Part shown: positions 9,689-17,844 of the stretch, piece by piece
Position numbering within the stretch: position 1 is the first letter of the stretch
How the letters are laid out: the number at the start of each line of letters is the position of its first letter
NCBI RefSeq assembly: GCF_000165675.1
Contig: NZ_AEIZ01000002.1
Span: 40 to 64,039, forward strand
Direction: 5' to 3'
Length of the DNA stretch: 64,000 nucleotides
Source of the DNA: Leuconostoc fallax KCTC 3537
Lineage (GTDB): Bacteria; Bacillota; Bacilli; Lactobacillales; Lactobacillaceae
The notes under the pieces: generated by a model
What the model saw: the letters and a program-made list of their open reading frames with translations, nothing else
Told to the model about the DNA's origin: nothing
The model's database searches: none
Program-made: the position numbers and the translations under genes

Positions 9689-10309
9689 TTGGAACACGCG
9701 AAGCAAGTTGAACAAACTAAAATTAAAATAAAAAAGGCCTTCATACAATTAATCCATGAAAAAGGGATGACTGCTCTAACTGTATCGGATATTACAAGGA
9801 TCGCTGAAATTAACCGTGGTACTTTCTACACACACTATGTAGACAAATATGATTTATTATCGAGTATTGAAAATCATTTGTATCACAATATTCAGCAAGC
9901 CATGCATGAAGAGCTGACGGCCTATTCATCGTGGTCACATGATGAAATTCAAAATATTCTATCTTCACCATACAATGTTTTTATCCAAGCTTTAGGCTAT
10001 ATCGATAGTGAGCGTGAAACATTTCAAGCCATTTTATCTGATAATGGTGATCAAAATTTTATTAATCAAATTAAAACACTCATTGATCTTGAAATGACAG
10101 AAGGTCTGCATAAGCGGCATGGTGATTATTCTGATATTATGCCCCTCGATTACACAAAAGAAATTATTTTAAGCAGTCTCATCAATACCGTTACACATTG
10201 GTTGCGCAAACCCAATCCCGAAAGCCCTCAAATTGTTGCTGATATTCTACTCAAAAGCCGTTTCTTGTCACCACAACAGCTTTTAGTTTTTCCGGAAAGT
10301 AATCGATGA
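9689..10309 (+). CDS. TetR/AcrR-family transcriptional regulator
   Basis: The 206-residue protein has an N-terminal HTH of TetR type: KIKKAFIQLIHEKGMTALTVSDITRIAEINRGTFYTHYVDKYDLL spans helices 1-4 with the family's xxTFYxHYxxKxxLL ending (about residues 10-57). The C-terminal part is a helical ligand/dimer domain resembling TetR_C_7-type regulators. The start is TTG at 9689 with GAGGGG upstream; no ATG fits better. It is divergent from the YhgE/Pip gene, and dyads with TGTTGA half-sites lie between them, so it is probably that gene's local repressor. The ligand is unknown. Confidence 0.9.
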   Translation: MEHAKQVEQTKIKIKKAFIQLIHEKGMTALTVSDITRIAEINRGTFYTHYVDKYDLLSSIENHLYHNIQQAMHEELTAYSSWSHDEIQNILSSPYNVFIQALGYIDSERETFQAILSDNGDQNFINQIKTLIDLEMTEGLHKRHGDYSDIMPLDYTKEIILSSLINTVTHWLRKPNPESPQIVADILLKSRFLSPQQLLVFPESNR

Positions 10310-10382
10310 AACAACCGCGATTGATCGCCGGATATGTTAAGCTAAGATAAATTATTTATAATTAAGGGAGATTTTTAACAAT

Positions 10383-10883
10383 ATGTACAATTCAAATTTT
10401 CGCTATCCCGATAAAGCTGCCTATGAATACGTCACAGCCGCATTGGCTACCAAAGGTGTTACTTATCATGAGATTGCTAAAATTACTTATGACCTACAAA
10501 AACAATACTTACCAGACATTCCACTATCAGAATTTGAACAAGAAACCCAAAATGTTATGAAAAAACGCGAAGTACTTAGCAACGCTATGGTTGCCTTGGA
10601 ACTCGATCGTTTGGCAACAGAAGGTTTGCTGAAACAGCCATTGCAAGATATCATTACAAATGATTCCTCGGTATTTGGCGTCGATGAAGGTTTAGCACTC
10701 AGTATTGCTAATATTTACGGTACGATTGGCGTAACCAACTATGGTTACACAGATAAAGTCAAGCATGGCATTATTAAGCAACTTGATGAAGATAAATCCG
10801 GTCATGTTAACACTTTCATTGATGACATCGTTGGTGCCCTCGCAACGGCCGTAGCTGCTAAAATTGCACATAAGTATGCATAA
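10383..10883 (+). CDS. pgpA: Phosphatidylglycerophosphatase A (YutG-type)
   Basis: The 166-residue protein resembles the Gram-positive YutG branch of the PgpA family, which dephosphorylates phosphatidylglycerol phosphate in phospholipid synthesis. Typical features are the N-terminal helix pair with GVTYHEIAKITYDLQKQYLPDIP, the block SVFGVDEGLALSIANIYGTIGVTNYGY, and the C-terminal NTFIDDIVGALATAVAAKIAH with a likely metal-binding DD. Unlike enterobacterial PgpA it lacks strong membrane segments, as usual in this branch. A good SD (AAGGGAG) precedes the ATG and a terminator follows directly. Assignment is by family resemblance. Confidence 0.85.
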   Translation: MYNSNFRYPDKAAYEYVTAALATKGVTYHEIAKITYDLQKQYLPDIPLSEFEQETQNVMKKREVLSNAMVALELDRLATEGLLKQPLQDIITNDSSVFGVDEGLALSIANIYGTIGVTNYGYTDKVKHGIIKQLDEDKSGHVNTFIDDIVGALATAVAAKIAHKYA

Positions 10884-10909
10884 AAAAGAACCCTCTCGGG
10901 TTCTTTTTT
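10882..10909 (+). terminator. Rho-independent terminator after pgpA
   Basis: Stem AAAGAACCC/GGGTTCTTT with a TCTC loop followed by T residues. It lies between convergent genes and can serve both strands. Confidence 0.85.
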
Positions 10910-10921
10910 ATTAATTTTTTA

Positions 10922-12078
10922 TTAATAGCGTAATATCGCAACAGCCGGAGATTGGCTCTGAATGGCCTGTAAAGCAACCACTTCAATGTCACCACCCTGC
11001 TGCCAAACAATATCACTAATTTTTTCTATAATGTCATCTTGTAATTGATCAACAATGGTAAATTGACCTTCTTGGTCAGCGGTGAAATACCCCTCAAAAC
11101 GGCTATCAGGCGAAACATATAAAGTTCTAATTTGACCGTTTGTGGCTGGTTCAATCATTGTATCAATCCGATCTAATACTAATTGTTGTCCCACTGCCTT
11201 ATCATATTGTGCTGTCAATGATTGCGTGCGAAGTGCTTGCCACTGTGTTTGAATAACAGATACTGCATCACGAACTTCGGCTAATGTTAGCTTTGCTGGT
11301 GACTTATCAATGCTTAGCGCCTCACTAATGCGTTGTGACTTACTAACTTCACGATAAACCGCTTGTTGGCGTGGCTCAGCGAACAAAACGACTGGTATAT
11401 TTTGATCGATATCTTCATGTTGTTGTAAATATTTTGAAACAGCTCTAAAGAAGTTGGTTTGATCCACTTCACGCTCATCATCTGCACTACTGTGGCCATG
11501 GAATGTTGCACCATGATTACGACTACCGCCTGAAGGACTTGCATTAAAGTTAACCATTCTATCAGTCTTTTCACTTCCCAATGCCTTTGTAAGGGTTGTG
11601 GGTGCGTTATCTGGGAAGGCCATTTCTGTTATGATACCATCGCGCACTTTATAATAAGCGAATGTTTTATTCTGTAAAGCTAATATATCAACTGTTGGAT
11701 ACACTTGTTCATCCGCAACTAACGGTAAAATAGCCGGTAAATCAGAAACGTGAACTTGTTCAATTTCAATATGCTTTAAATCCACAACAACCAGTTTTTG
11801 ACTATTAGTAAAGATACCAACAGACTGACCTAAGTGCTGATCCCAAAAAGTACTATCCGATAGCACCTCTTGAAATTCATCGTTAAATAACTGCCACTCT
11901 TTATCCGTAAACTGTTGCTTAAATTTTTTTCTGCTTGTTCAACCAACTGCTTAAAATGAAGTTTCTGCCACTCTAACCCTTTGGTTGCTTTACGAATTCG
12001 TAAATAAATCGAAATAAAAACCTCAGATTCATTGGTATTAAAAGCCTCAGACAATTGTTGCGTCAACGTGTTTTGCAT
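10922..12078 (-). pseudogene. baeRF-type (bacterial archaeo-eukaryotic release factor-like) protein, one-base frameshift
   Basis: Two overlapping frames form one protein of about 385 residues once a single A is restored to the seven-A run (minus strand) at 11924-11930. The first about 50 residues are helical; the rest carries QSVGIFTNSQKLVVVDL, a HGHSSADDEREVDQTNFFRAV stretch and PVVLFAEPRQQAVYREV, which match bacterial release-factor-like domains predicted to act on stalled ribosomes or RNA. The function of these bacterial versions is not established. Motifs on both sides of the break are intact, so an assembly error is likely. A 17-bp palindrome and a cre-like site lie upstream. Confidence 0.75.
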
Positions 12079-12156
12079 AACAATACCCTCCTTGTCAGTT
12101 TCAACATCATATTATTCGATATATGCTTGCATCATGTGGATGCTTACCCTTAGTGT

Positions 12157-12191
12157 AACGTATGTCATACGTTTTACGCAAACGCTTACAA
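12157..12191 (-). promoter_or_regulatory. 17-bp palindrome plus cre-like site upstream of the baeRF gene
   Basis: 12157-12173 is a perfect palindrome with arms AACGTATG and CATACGTT around one base. It abuts 12177-12191, read on the minus strand as TTGTAAGCGTTTGCG, which fits the CcpA cre consensus WTGNAANCGNWNNCA except at the last base. TTGCGT and TACACT spaced 18 bases apart could be a promoter overlapping both. This suggests carbon control plus a second, unidentified regulator. Confidence 0.5.
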
Positions 12192-12229
12192 TTACAATGA
12201 CTACTCCGACAAAGTAGTATCACGTATGT

Positions 12230-13569
12230 CTATTTTTTAGCATTAAGCGTCTGAACACGATACACCGCATATCCTAACATGAGACCTACCATTCCGGGAA
12301 CAACCCAGCCCATCCCCTGCGCCGCTAACGGCACAACCTGATGATAAGTTGTCACAATTTGAGATACCCACCCTACTACTGATACTGGTGAATTAGATAA
12401 AGCATCTAAACATGCAGGACCTATCACAAAAACCATCACCATTTGATAAACAATCGCTGATCGATTGAAAAATTTTGCTAGTAATGATAAAGCAATCAAA
12501 GAAAGTGCAAATGGATACATCAACATCAAGACCGGCACTGCCCAAGCAACAATGTTGGTTAATCCAGCATTTGCCGTGATAAACGATCCAGCAGCGATAA
12601 CCCGCAACCAGTTCAAATAACTCACTTTCGGAAATGCTTTGTGCATATCTTGTGCAAATGATGCAAATAATCCCATAGCTGTTGTAAAAACAGCTAAAGT
12701 TACCACAACACCTGTGAATAAAGTACCAAAATTACCAGCGTAATGCCCAACAATCTGTGCAAAAGTATCGCCACCATTAGCCGAAACCTTAAAAGCACCT
12801 AAACTTGATGTCCCCAGCAATACGAGCGCTGTATAAAATGCAGCTTCAACGACAATGCTCAGCATACCAGCTTTAGCTACCATTTTAGGTACCTCATCAT
12901 CATGATAACCTAGACCTTTAACAGCGTAAACGACGGTCACCGCTAATGCCAATAAAGCGATACCATCCATTGTATTATAGCCATCTAAAAATCCTTGAAA
13001 TACCGCATTTTGTTGATAAGCTGTATTGACCGTTTGTTGCAAGTTACCCATCGGTACAAGTAATGCAATACACAAAATGCCAACTAATAAAATTAAGAAT
13101 AGCGGATTAAGATATTTACCAATCCATGATACAAGATTAGATTGTTTCACACTCAGCACATATGCTAAGCCAAAAAACAGAGCAGAAAAATAAACATGCC
13201 ACCGGTCTGAAGTGAACCCGGTAAAAACGGTGCCACACCCATTGAGAATGCTGTAGCAGCTGTCCGTGGTGTCCCAAAAAATGGACCAATCGTTAAATGT
13301 AGCATGACTAAAAATAATGTACCAAACCACGGTGCTACTGGTTTGGCAATATCATACACACCACGACTCCTTGTCACGCTGACTGCCAACATTGCCAAAA
13401 ATGGCACCAATGTTCCAGTAACTAAAAATCCTAGGGTAGCTGGTAACCAATTCGCGCCGGCCAATTGACCGAGCTGTACTGGAAAAATTAAGTTTCCCGC
13501 ACCAAAAAACATACCAAATATTAAAGAAGCGACTAAAATCGTCTTTCGCCAATGATGTTGTTGTGTCAT
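12230..13569 (-). pseudogene. brnQ: Branched-chain amino acid carrier BrnQ, one-base frameshift
   Basis: BrnQ (LIVCS family) imports Leu, Ile and Val with Na+ or H+. The N-terminal 134 codons (MTQQHHWRKT, then ASLIFGMFFGAGNLIFP, a diagnostic LIVCS motif in TM1) stop early; the rest resumes in another frame at FSALFFGLAYVLS and continues through about ten membrane segments. Adding one base to the five-T run (minus strand) at 13186-13190 gives a normal 446-residue carrier. SD GAAGGAGAAG precedes ATG 13569. The 5' leader contains an Ile/Val-rich leader peptide and attenuator, which strongly supports the substrate assignment. The break is probably a sequencing error. Confidence 0.92.
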
Positions 13570-13590
13570 ATTCTCTCTTCTCCTTCAAAT

Positions 13591-13633
13591 AACAAAAAAC
13601 TCGATTAACTGTATGACTACAGCTAATCGAGTT
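13591..13633 (-). terminator. Attenuator terminator in the brnQ leader
   Basis: On the minus strand a ten-base-pair stem AACTCGATTA/TAATCGAGTT (13624-13633 with 13598-13607), extended by CTGTA/TACAG inside, is followed by six U. It sits 22 bases before the brnQ start, so it must be bypassed for brnQ expression. Confidence 0.88.
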
Positions 13634-13719
13634 ACAAGTATCACTTATAAATTAATCAGTCAGCTGCGCATTATTGATGTGAATCATAATGCGCAACACT
13701 AAATATCAGCCCATTATGA

Positions 13720-13779
13720 TTAGATAATAATAATGGCGCTGATAATCACTAATTCAGTTACGACGTTACTTGTGTACAT
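13720..13779 (-). CDS. brnQ leader peptide, Ile/Val-rich
   Basis: A 19-codon frame, MYTSNVVTELVIISAIIII, starts at ATG 13777-13779 with SD AAAAAGG six bases upstream and ends with TAA at 13720-13722. Ten of nineteen residues are Val, Leu or Ile, and the last four codons are all Ile (ATT ATT ATT ATC). It lies about 26 bases after the predicted transcription start and about 150 bases ahead of brnQ. Its role would be to sense charged tRNA-Ile (and Val/Leu) through ribosome position; the peptide itself need not be stable. The placement relative to hairpins and terminator makes chance unlikely, but expression is inferred. Confidence 0.8.
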   Translation of the reverse strand: MYTSNVVTELVIISAIIII

Positions 13780-13811
13780 TTGTTACCTTTTTCTTATTAA
13801 ATAATAATTCA

Positions 13812-13840
13812 ATTAAAACATTATCATAATATTTTGTCAA
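13812..13840 (-). promoter_or_regulatory. Promoter of the brnQ leader
   Basis: Minus strand: TTGACA (13835-13840), 17-base spacer, then TTTAAT (13812-13817) with an extended -10 TG. It directs transcription into the leader peptide region. Confidence 0.8.
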
Positions 13841-13869
13841 TATATCTTAACATCTAACAAATAATATAT

Positions 13870-14853
13870 TTATCGCTTAATTGCCACATCACCACTATCC
13901 GTGGTAATGACATATGATCCAGCCTTTCCTTTATGTGTGTAACTTGTTTGATCATCACCATGCTGATTAAACGCTGATAAGTCACCATCTAATGTTTTAG
14001 CAGTAACACTACTTGTACCAATAGAAGCCGAAATATCACCATCTTGTGTTGTGACGGCCAATCGATCAGTCAAGCGATTACCCAGTAAACTAATATCACC
14101 ATCTGCTGTGTGTACTTCACCAGAATGAAGATCATTTTGATGCATACTCAAGTCGCCATCGCCAAGCTGAATTGTCAAACGATTATTAATTTGTGAATTT
14201 TGCATGGCTAAATCACCATCATCACTTTGAATCGTCGCCGTTGATGCGGTTACATCACTTAAATGGCCATCTACAATATCATTAAGCGTTAGATCATGCG
14301 TCACTTTTATATTTTTGAGATTGATATCAGCCACATGTTGAATGGCTATTTTATCCGATTGGATATCAGTTAGAAGAACATCACCGTTATTTTGCCCTGT
14401 GATTTGAATATCAGATAAATGCTGTGATTGTGGCAGAGTAATGGTGACTCCCCCTAGGCTATCCCAATTATTATAATGCCAAGAGAAACCACTGATATGG
14501 AATTCACCCTTGCTTTGATTTGCACCACTTGTCTGTTTATCAATAACTTTTAAATCATTTTTTGTGTGGTTAACCTCTGGTAATTCATGATAAGCCGTTG
14601 CTTTAACCGTAACCTTATCAACATCACCCTTAATAATTCGTACAGGTAGAGCCGTTGATACCTCAATATTTTTGACAGTGTCATAAGTATATGATTGTTG
14701 TAACATTTTTTCTTTTCGTGTTTTGCGATCAATCACTTTAAGGCCGTCATGCCAAGTAATCGTACTAGAAGCACCACCAAAAAGGAATCCAAACAAGGAT
14801 AGCACAGCACCAATAATCATTAAACTCAATCCAATTTTAATACTTCGTTTCAT
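13870..14853 (-). CDS. DUF4097-family membrane-anchored beta-helix protein
   Basis: The 327-residue protein has an N-terminal membrane anchor (about 5-28, IGLSLMIIGAVLSLFGFLFGG). A long outside region follows, rich in short beta-strand repeats with a recurring DGDL/DGDI signature (SDDGDLAMQ, LGDGDLSMH, TADGDISLL, TQDGDISAS, LDGDLSAF), as in DUF4097/adhesin-like beta-helix proteins. It is the last gene of a padR-DUF1700-DUF4097 operon that recurs in lactic acid bacteria and is thought to act in envelope stress. No enzymatic motif is visible. SD GGAAGGAAATAAC precedes the ATG. The molecular role is unknown. Confidence 0.85.
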   Translation of the reverse strand: MKRSIKIGLSLMIIGAVLSLFGFLFGGASSTITWHDGLKVIDRKTRKEKMLQQSYTYDTVKNIEVSTALPVRIIKGDVDKVTVKATAYHELPEVNHTKNDLKVIDKQTSGANQSKGEFHISGFSWHYNNWDSLGGVTITLPQSQHLSDIQITGQNNGDVLLTDIQSDKIAIQHVADINLKNIKVTHDLTLNDIVDGHLSDVTASTATIQSDDGDLAMQNSQINNRLTIQLGDGDLSMHQNDLHSGEVHTADGDISLLGNRLTDRLAVTTQDGDISASIGTSSVTAKTLDGDLSAFNQHGDDQTSYTHKGKAGSYVITTDSGDVAIKR

Positions 14854-14865
14854 GTTATTTCCTTC

Positions 14866-15459
14866 CTAATGCATATGCTTGCTATCGGTAAAACGACGAT
14901 AAAGTGCTTTACTAAGTTGCGCTATTTTAGCGATTAGCCACTTCAGTAAACTCATCGTAACTGGTATGACGACTAACATAATACCTAAAATCAATAATCC
15001 ACCGCCAATATAATATAATCCCGTCCAAATTGACTGTAACAAGATGCCAATACCGGCAATCACTAATACAAGACTTGTTATACCAAAAGTCGCAATAACC
15101 ACAAACAAAGTGACGACTAATGCAAAGGCAACAGCAGCGCCTGTTACCAGAGCAATAAATACAGGTAAAGCTAATGGTGAAGCTAATAGTGCCAAGGCAA
15201 TCCACCAAATTAACCTGATATTTGAGCGTGAATTTTTATTATCCGAATAATTAGTTGATGTCTCATCTGCCTTAATCGAATAGTCGGCTAAAATTTTCCG
15301 TGATAATTGTTTTGGTGTGCCTAATTCATCAATGCATTGTTGATATGTTGTCAAATCAGCATCCATCAAATATTCACGATAAAAATCCATCGCTTCATCT
15401 TTATCTGACGGCCGCAACTGATGCAATAGTTGCTCTAATTCAGCTAAATAATTCTCCAT
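14866..15459 (-). CDS. DUF1700 (HAAS domain) membrane protein
   Basis: This 197-residue protein starts with a HAAS-type helical domain (MENYLAELEQLLHQLRPSDKDEAMDFYREYL and ELGTPKQLSRKILADY, about 1-60), a fold typical of partners of PadR regulators. Three to four membrane segments follow (about 80-185) and a short basic tail. Proteins of this type often sense or bind partners on the inner face of the membrane. It is flanked by padR (4 bases upstream) and the DUF4097 gene (12 bases downstream) and should be co-transcribed. Assigned by family resemblance; exact role unknown. Confidence 0.87.
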   Translation of the reverse strand: MENYLAELEQLLHQLRPSDKDEAMDFYREYLMDADLTTYQQCIDELGTPKQLSRKILADYSIKADETSTNYSDNKNSRSNIRLIWWIALALLASPLALPVFIALVTGAAVAFALVVTLFVVIATFGITSLVLVIAGIGILLQSIWTGLYYIGGGLLILGIMLVVIPVTMSLLKWLIAKIAQLSKALYRRFTDSKHMH

Positions 15460-15463
15460 CTGC

Positions 15464-15772
15464 TTATCTCTCTTTCAATAGTGCGTCAATATTTGCTTGG
15501 AATATTACCCAATCCTGACGTATGCGTGTCAATTCATCACGACCCTGTGCGGTAATTTGATAGTAACGCCGATTTCGACCTTGATAAGGTTGGTCATAAG
15601 TTGTGACGAATTGATTATTTTTTAATCGCCTTAATACAGGATATAACGTGGACTCCGAAACAGAGATTGTTGCCTGTATTCTTTGTGTAAGCGCGTAACC
15701 ATAATAGTCTTCTTGGTCTAATACGGCTAGAACACAGCCATCCAATAATTCTGAACTCATTTGAATTGCCAT
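15464..15772 (-). CDS. PadR-family transcriptional regulator
   Basis: The 102-residue protein is a single winged HTH of PadR type: LDGCVLAVLDQEDYYGYALTQRI, ISVSESTLYPVLRRLKNNQFV, then the wing with GRNRRYYQITAQGRDEL. It lacks the long C-terminal domain, so it belongs to the small PadR-s2 class. The frame is open to 15787, but ATG 15772 (MAIQMSS) has GGAG nine bases upstream and is chosen. It heads the operon with DUF1700 and DUF4097 genes. A nested dyad overlapping its -10 region suggests autoregulation. Confidence 0.9.
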   Translation of the reverse strand: MAIQMSSELLDGCVLAVLDQEDYYGYALTQRIQATISVSESTLYPVLRRLKNNQFVTTYDQPYQGRNRRYYQITAQGRDELTRIRQDWVIFQANIDALLKER

Positions 15773-15786
15773 ACTTATTTTCTCCA

Positions 15787-15848
15787 ATACTATACGACAT
15801 ATAATATATGTTCAAAAATAGTATATTAATCTTTCATTATTTTGTCAA
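15787..15848 (-). promoter_or_regulatory. padR operon promoter with nested dyad operator
   Basis: Minus strand TTGACA (15843-15848), 17 bases, TATACT (15820-15825). Downstream, a 15-bp palindrome ACATATA-N-TATATGT lies at 15797-15811, nested in an outer repeat ATACTAT (15818-15824) / ATAGTAT (15787-15793). The outer arm overlaps the -10 box, consistent with PadR repression of its own operon. Confidence 0.6.
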
Positions 15849-15851
15849 TAA

Positions 15852-15881
15852 AAAATGGCAAGTCAACGACTTACCATTTTT
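15852..15881 (-). terminator. Hairpin terminator after the GNAT gene
   Basis: Stem AAATGG-AAGT/ACTT-CCATTT with one mismatch and U-rich flanks on both sides, just 3' of the acetyltransferase stop and before the padR promoter. Confidence 0.65.
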
Positions 15882-15888
15882 AACGATA

Positions 15889-16437
15889 TTAATTTGTGCT
15901 GGCAACTTTGATTTTAGCGCCGATAAGTTTTTCATACACATAGCTCACATCATTTGGATGGTAAAAGCCATGCATCTTACCAACTTCTTCAAACCCAACT
16001 TTTTTAATAAGATATTGCATTTTGTCATTGTCTTGATGCGTATCAATACGAATACTAGTTATTTCTGGATGGTGCTGCTCAATATAATTGAATAACGCTT
16101 CAAACAAACGCGAAGCATATCCCTTGCCCTTATGATGAGAATAAATTGCAACACGATGAATGCTCATGTATTGTGCTGTCGTGTCTGACCATTCACCGGT
16201 CATCGCATCATAAGCTTCATCAGGCGCTTTTATAATCGCTGCTGTTCCGACTGTTTCATGATCTTCACTATCAAAAATAAAGGCTTGTCCCTTAGCAATA
16301 TCTTGATCAATAACTGACATCTTAGGATATTCAGTTTGCCATTGATCAATGCCTGCATCAGACAATTGCTGTTTACCGTCTAAGATAATATTAAAAATTA
16401 GTTGACGTTCTTTTTCTGTTGCTTGATGTAAATGCAT
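15889..16437 (-). CDS. GNAT-family N-acetyltransferase
   Basis: The 182-residue protein has the GNAT order: an N-terminal ATEKERQLIFNII segment, a central beta hairpin with AFIFDSEDHETVGTAAI, strand 4 MSIHRVAIYSHHKGKGYASRLFEAL containing the acetyl-CoA loop (Q/R-x-x-G-x-G/A as HHKGKGYAS), and a C-terminal IRIDTHQDNDKMQYLIKKVGFEEVGKM strand. The upstream frame is open to 16485, but ATG 16437 is preceded by AAGGGGC and matches family N-termini. It is a single-gene unit between terminator and intergenic DNA. The acceptor substrate cannot be told from sequence. Confidence 0.85.
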   Translation of the reverse strand: MHLHQATEKERQLIFNIILDGKQQLSDAGIDQWQTEYPKMSVIDQDIAKGQAFIFDSEDHETVGTAAIIKAPDEAYDAMTGEWSDTTAQYMSIHRVAIYSHHKGKGYASRLFEALFNYIEQHHPEITSIRIDTHQDNDKMQYLIKKVGFEEVGKMHGFYHPNDVSYVYEKLIGAKIKVASTN

Positions 16438-16717
16438 AGTAACTGCCCCTTTATTTATAAGATTCGGGTCGTGCATCATAATCACAAATGCACCTTTACT
16501 ATGCTAATATATTGCCTGTATTATATCAACCAGCCTTCAACACTGAAAATAGCTTGTATGAGAATGACGGTTAATGGCCTTTATATTTTTCTAATTTTCC
16601 AATTATTTTGTTTTCTAAAATCACACTAATATACATAAAATCTGAATGTTCGTAATCCTATCAAATTCGCTATAATAAATGCAATATGTTATTTTTTAAA
16701 ACTGGAGAACATTCACA

Positions 16718-17170
16718 ATGACATTCTATTCATATCATTATTTAATTAAGCAATCGACACAGTATACATTGATTCAGATGTCATTTTTAATTTTAATTAT
16801 TGTGAGCGTAGGCATTAGTGCTTTGCTATGGTACCGACACCGCTCAGACCTAAAATATCGTGATTTATTTATTATCGGTATTCTCGCATTCATTTTACTC
16901 GTGGGTATGCAGATCAGCGAATGGCAAACGATGAAATCAACCTCATCCCAACAGAGTCAGACCACACAAATTTTAAAACGTGTAGCACATGATCAACATC
17001 AACCATTATCACGAGTCTGGACTAATACTCGTACTGCTACAAATGGGATGTTAGTCAAAATCGATACTAAATTTTATCAGGTTAATCTTTCAGATGATGG
17101 TCAATCCATTACACTGACACCAGCCATTACCATTAATCAAAAAATAGAATATATCAATGAGGTGAAATAA
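16718..17170 (+). CDS. DUF3290 family membrane protein
   Basis: This 150-residue protein has two N-terminal membrane segments (about 20-38 and 50-66) and an outside C-terminal domain (about 75-150) that ends in a small beta-rich region. It matches DUF3290, a family of unknown function found in lactic acid bacteria. It is followed after two bases by a DUF421 gene, a conserved pairing in Lactobacillales that suggests the two proteins form one complex. SD CTGGAGAA precedes ATG 16718. No catalytic motif is visible. Confidence 0.82.
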   Translation: MTFYSYHYLIKQSTQYTLIQMSFLILIIVSVGISALLWYRHRSDLKYRDLFIIGILAFILLVGMQISEWQTMKSTSSQQSQTTQILKRVAHDQHQPLSRVWTNTRTATNGMLVKIDTKFYQVNLSDDGQSITLTPAITINQKIEYINEVK

Positions 17171-17172
17171 TA

Positions 17173-17814
17173 ATGGGATCATATTGGGAAGTCACAATTA
17201 AACTTGCTTTAGGTTTATTAACCATTATTATCCAAATTAACCTTTCTGGGAAAAGTAATTTAGCCCCAGTTAGTGCGTTAGATCAAGTACAAAATTATGT
17301 ACTTGGTGCCATTGTGGGTGGGATGATTTATAGTTCAGCAATTACTATTTTGCAATATTTCTTAGTCTTATTAATTTGGACACTCTTAGTGCTTATTTTG
17401 CGTTTTACCACCAATCATAATCGTTACATTAAAAAATTTATAGATGGGCAACCACAAATCATTATCACAAACGGCCAACTAGATGTTGATTCAGCCCTAA
17501 AACACGGTTTAAGCGCCAATGATTTGAGTTTGAAATTAAGAAGTAGCGGTGTTGCGAGTTTAACGGATGTCAGTTTAGCCGTATTAGAACAAAACGGGCA
17601 ACTTACTGTAATGACGACGGATGATGAAGCGATTCGTTATCCAATAATCACCGATGGACAACTCAATCCTGCTGTACTCACCGCCACTGGCCATGATGAA
17701 GCTTGGCTTACCGACTATCTGAAACAACACGATTATACGATTACAGATATTTATTTGGCAACGTACGCTAATCACGAGCTTTATTTTTCCCTTATTCAAA
17801 ATAAAAACTGGTAA
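17173..17814 (+). CDS. DUF421 (YetF/YrbG-like) membrane protein
   Basis: The 213-residue protein begins with three membrane segments (about 8-30, 42-60, 62-78) and then the cytosolic DUF421 domain with FIDGQPQIIITNGQLDVDSALKHGLSANDLSLKLRSSGVASLTDVSLAVLEQNGQLTVM, which is the diagnostic block of the YetF family. In Bacillus such proteins (SpoVAEa, YetF) are linked to spore or envelope functions, but the biochemical role is unknown. The start lies two bases after the DUF3290 gene and the stop is inside the following terminator. The pair probably forms one operon and complex. Confidence 0.85.
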   Translation: MGSYWEVTIKLALGLLTIIIQINLSGKSNLAPVSALDQVQNYVLGAIVGGMIYSSAITILQYFLVLLIWTLLVLILRFTTNHNRYIKKFIDGQPQIIITNGQLDVDSALKHGLSANDLSLKLRSSGVASLTDVSLAVLEQNGQLTVMTTDDEAIRYPIITDGQLNPAVLTATGHDEAWLTDYLKQHDYTITDIYLATYANHELYFSLIQNKNW

Positions 17815-17837
17815 ACAGATTTGTTTATCAGTTTTTT
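17804..17837 (+). terminator. Rho-independent terminator after the DUF421 gene
   Basis: AACTGGTAAACA pairs with TGTTTATCAGTT (one G-T pair) and is followed by T6. The stop codon of the DUF421 gene is part of the left arm. It also faces the convergent aldo-keto reductase gene. Confidence 0.8.
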
Positions 17838-17844
17838 ATTTCTA

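Larger units (their letters stand above)
13591..13805 (-). promoter_or_regulatory. Leader-peptide transcription attenuator of brnQ (Ile/Val/Leu responsive)
   Basis: Reading on the minus strand: region 1 (13730-13744, over the Ile codons) pairs with region 2 (13704-13717). Region 2 can instead pair perfectly over ten bases with region 3 (AATCATAATG at 13712-13721 with CATTATGATT at 13682-13691). Region 3 alternatively pairs with region 4 (GCGCATTAT at 13686-13694 with ATAATGCGC at 13666-13674), and the terminator follows. A ribosome stalled on the terminal Ile codons would block 1:2, allow 2:3, and free region 4, whose CAGCT and GATTAA can pair with terminator arms. This is the classical enterobacterial logic; the T-box motif is absent here. 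Confidence 0.78.

Noticed and set aside
12157-12173. Palindrome considered as a CIRCE (HrcA) or CtsR site
   Set aside because: It matches neither TTAGCACTC-N9-GAGTGCTAA nor the CtsR heptad repeat.
13591-13810. brnQ leader considered as a T-box or lysine riboswitch
   Set aside because: No T-box sequence and no L-box core; the leader peptide with Ile codons explains the hairpins better.
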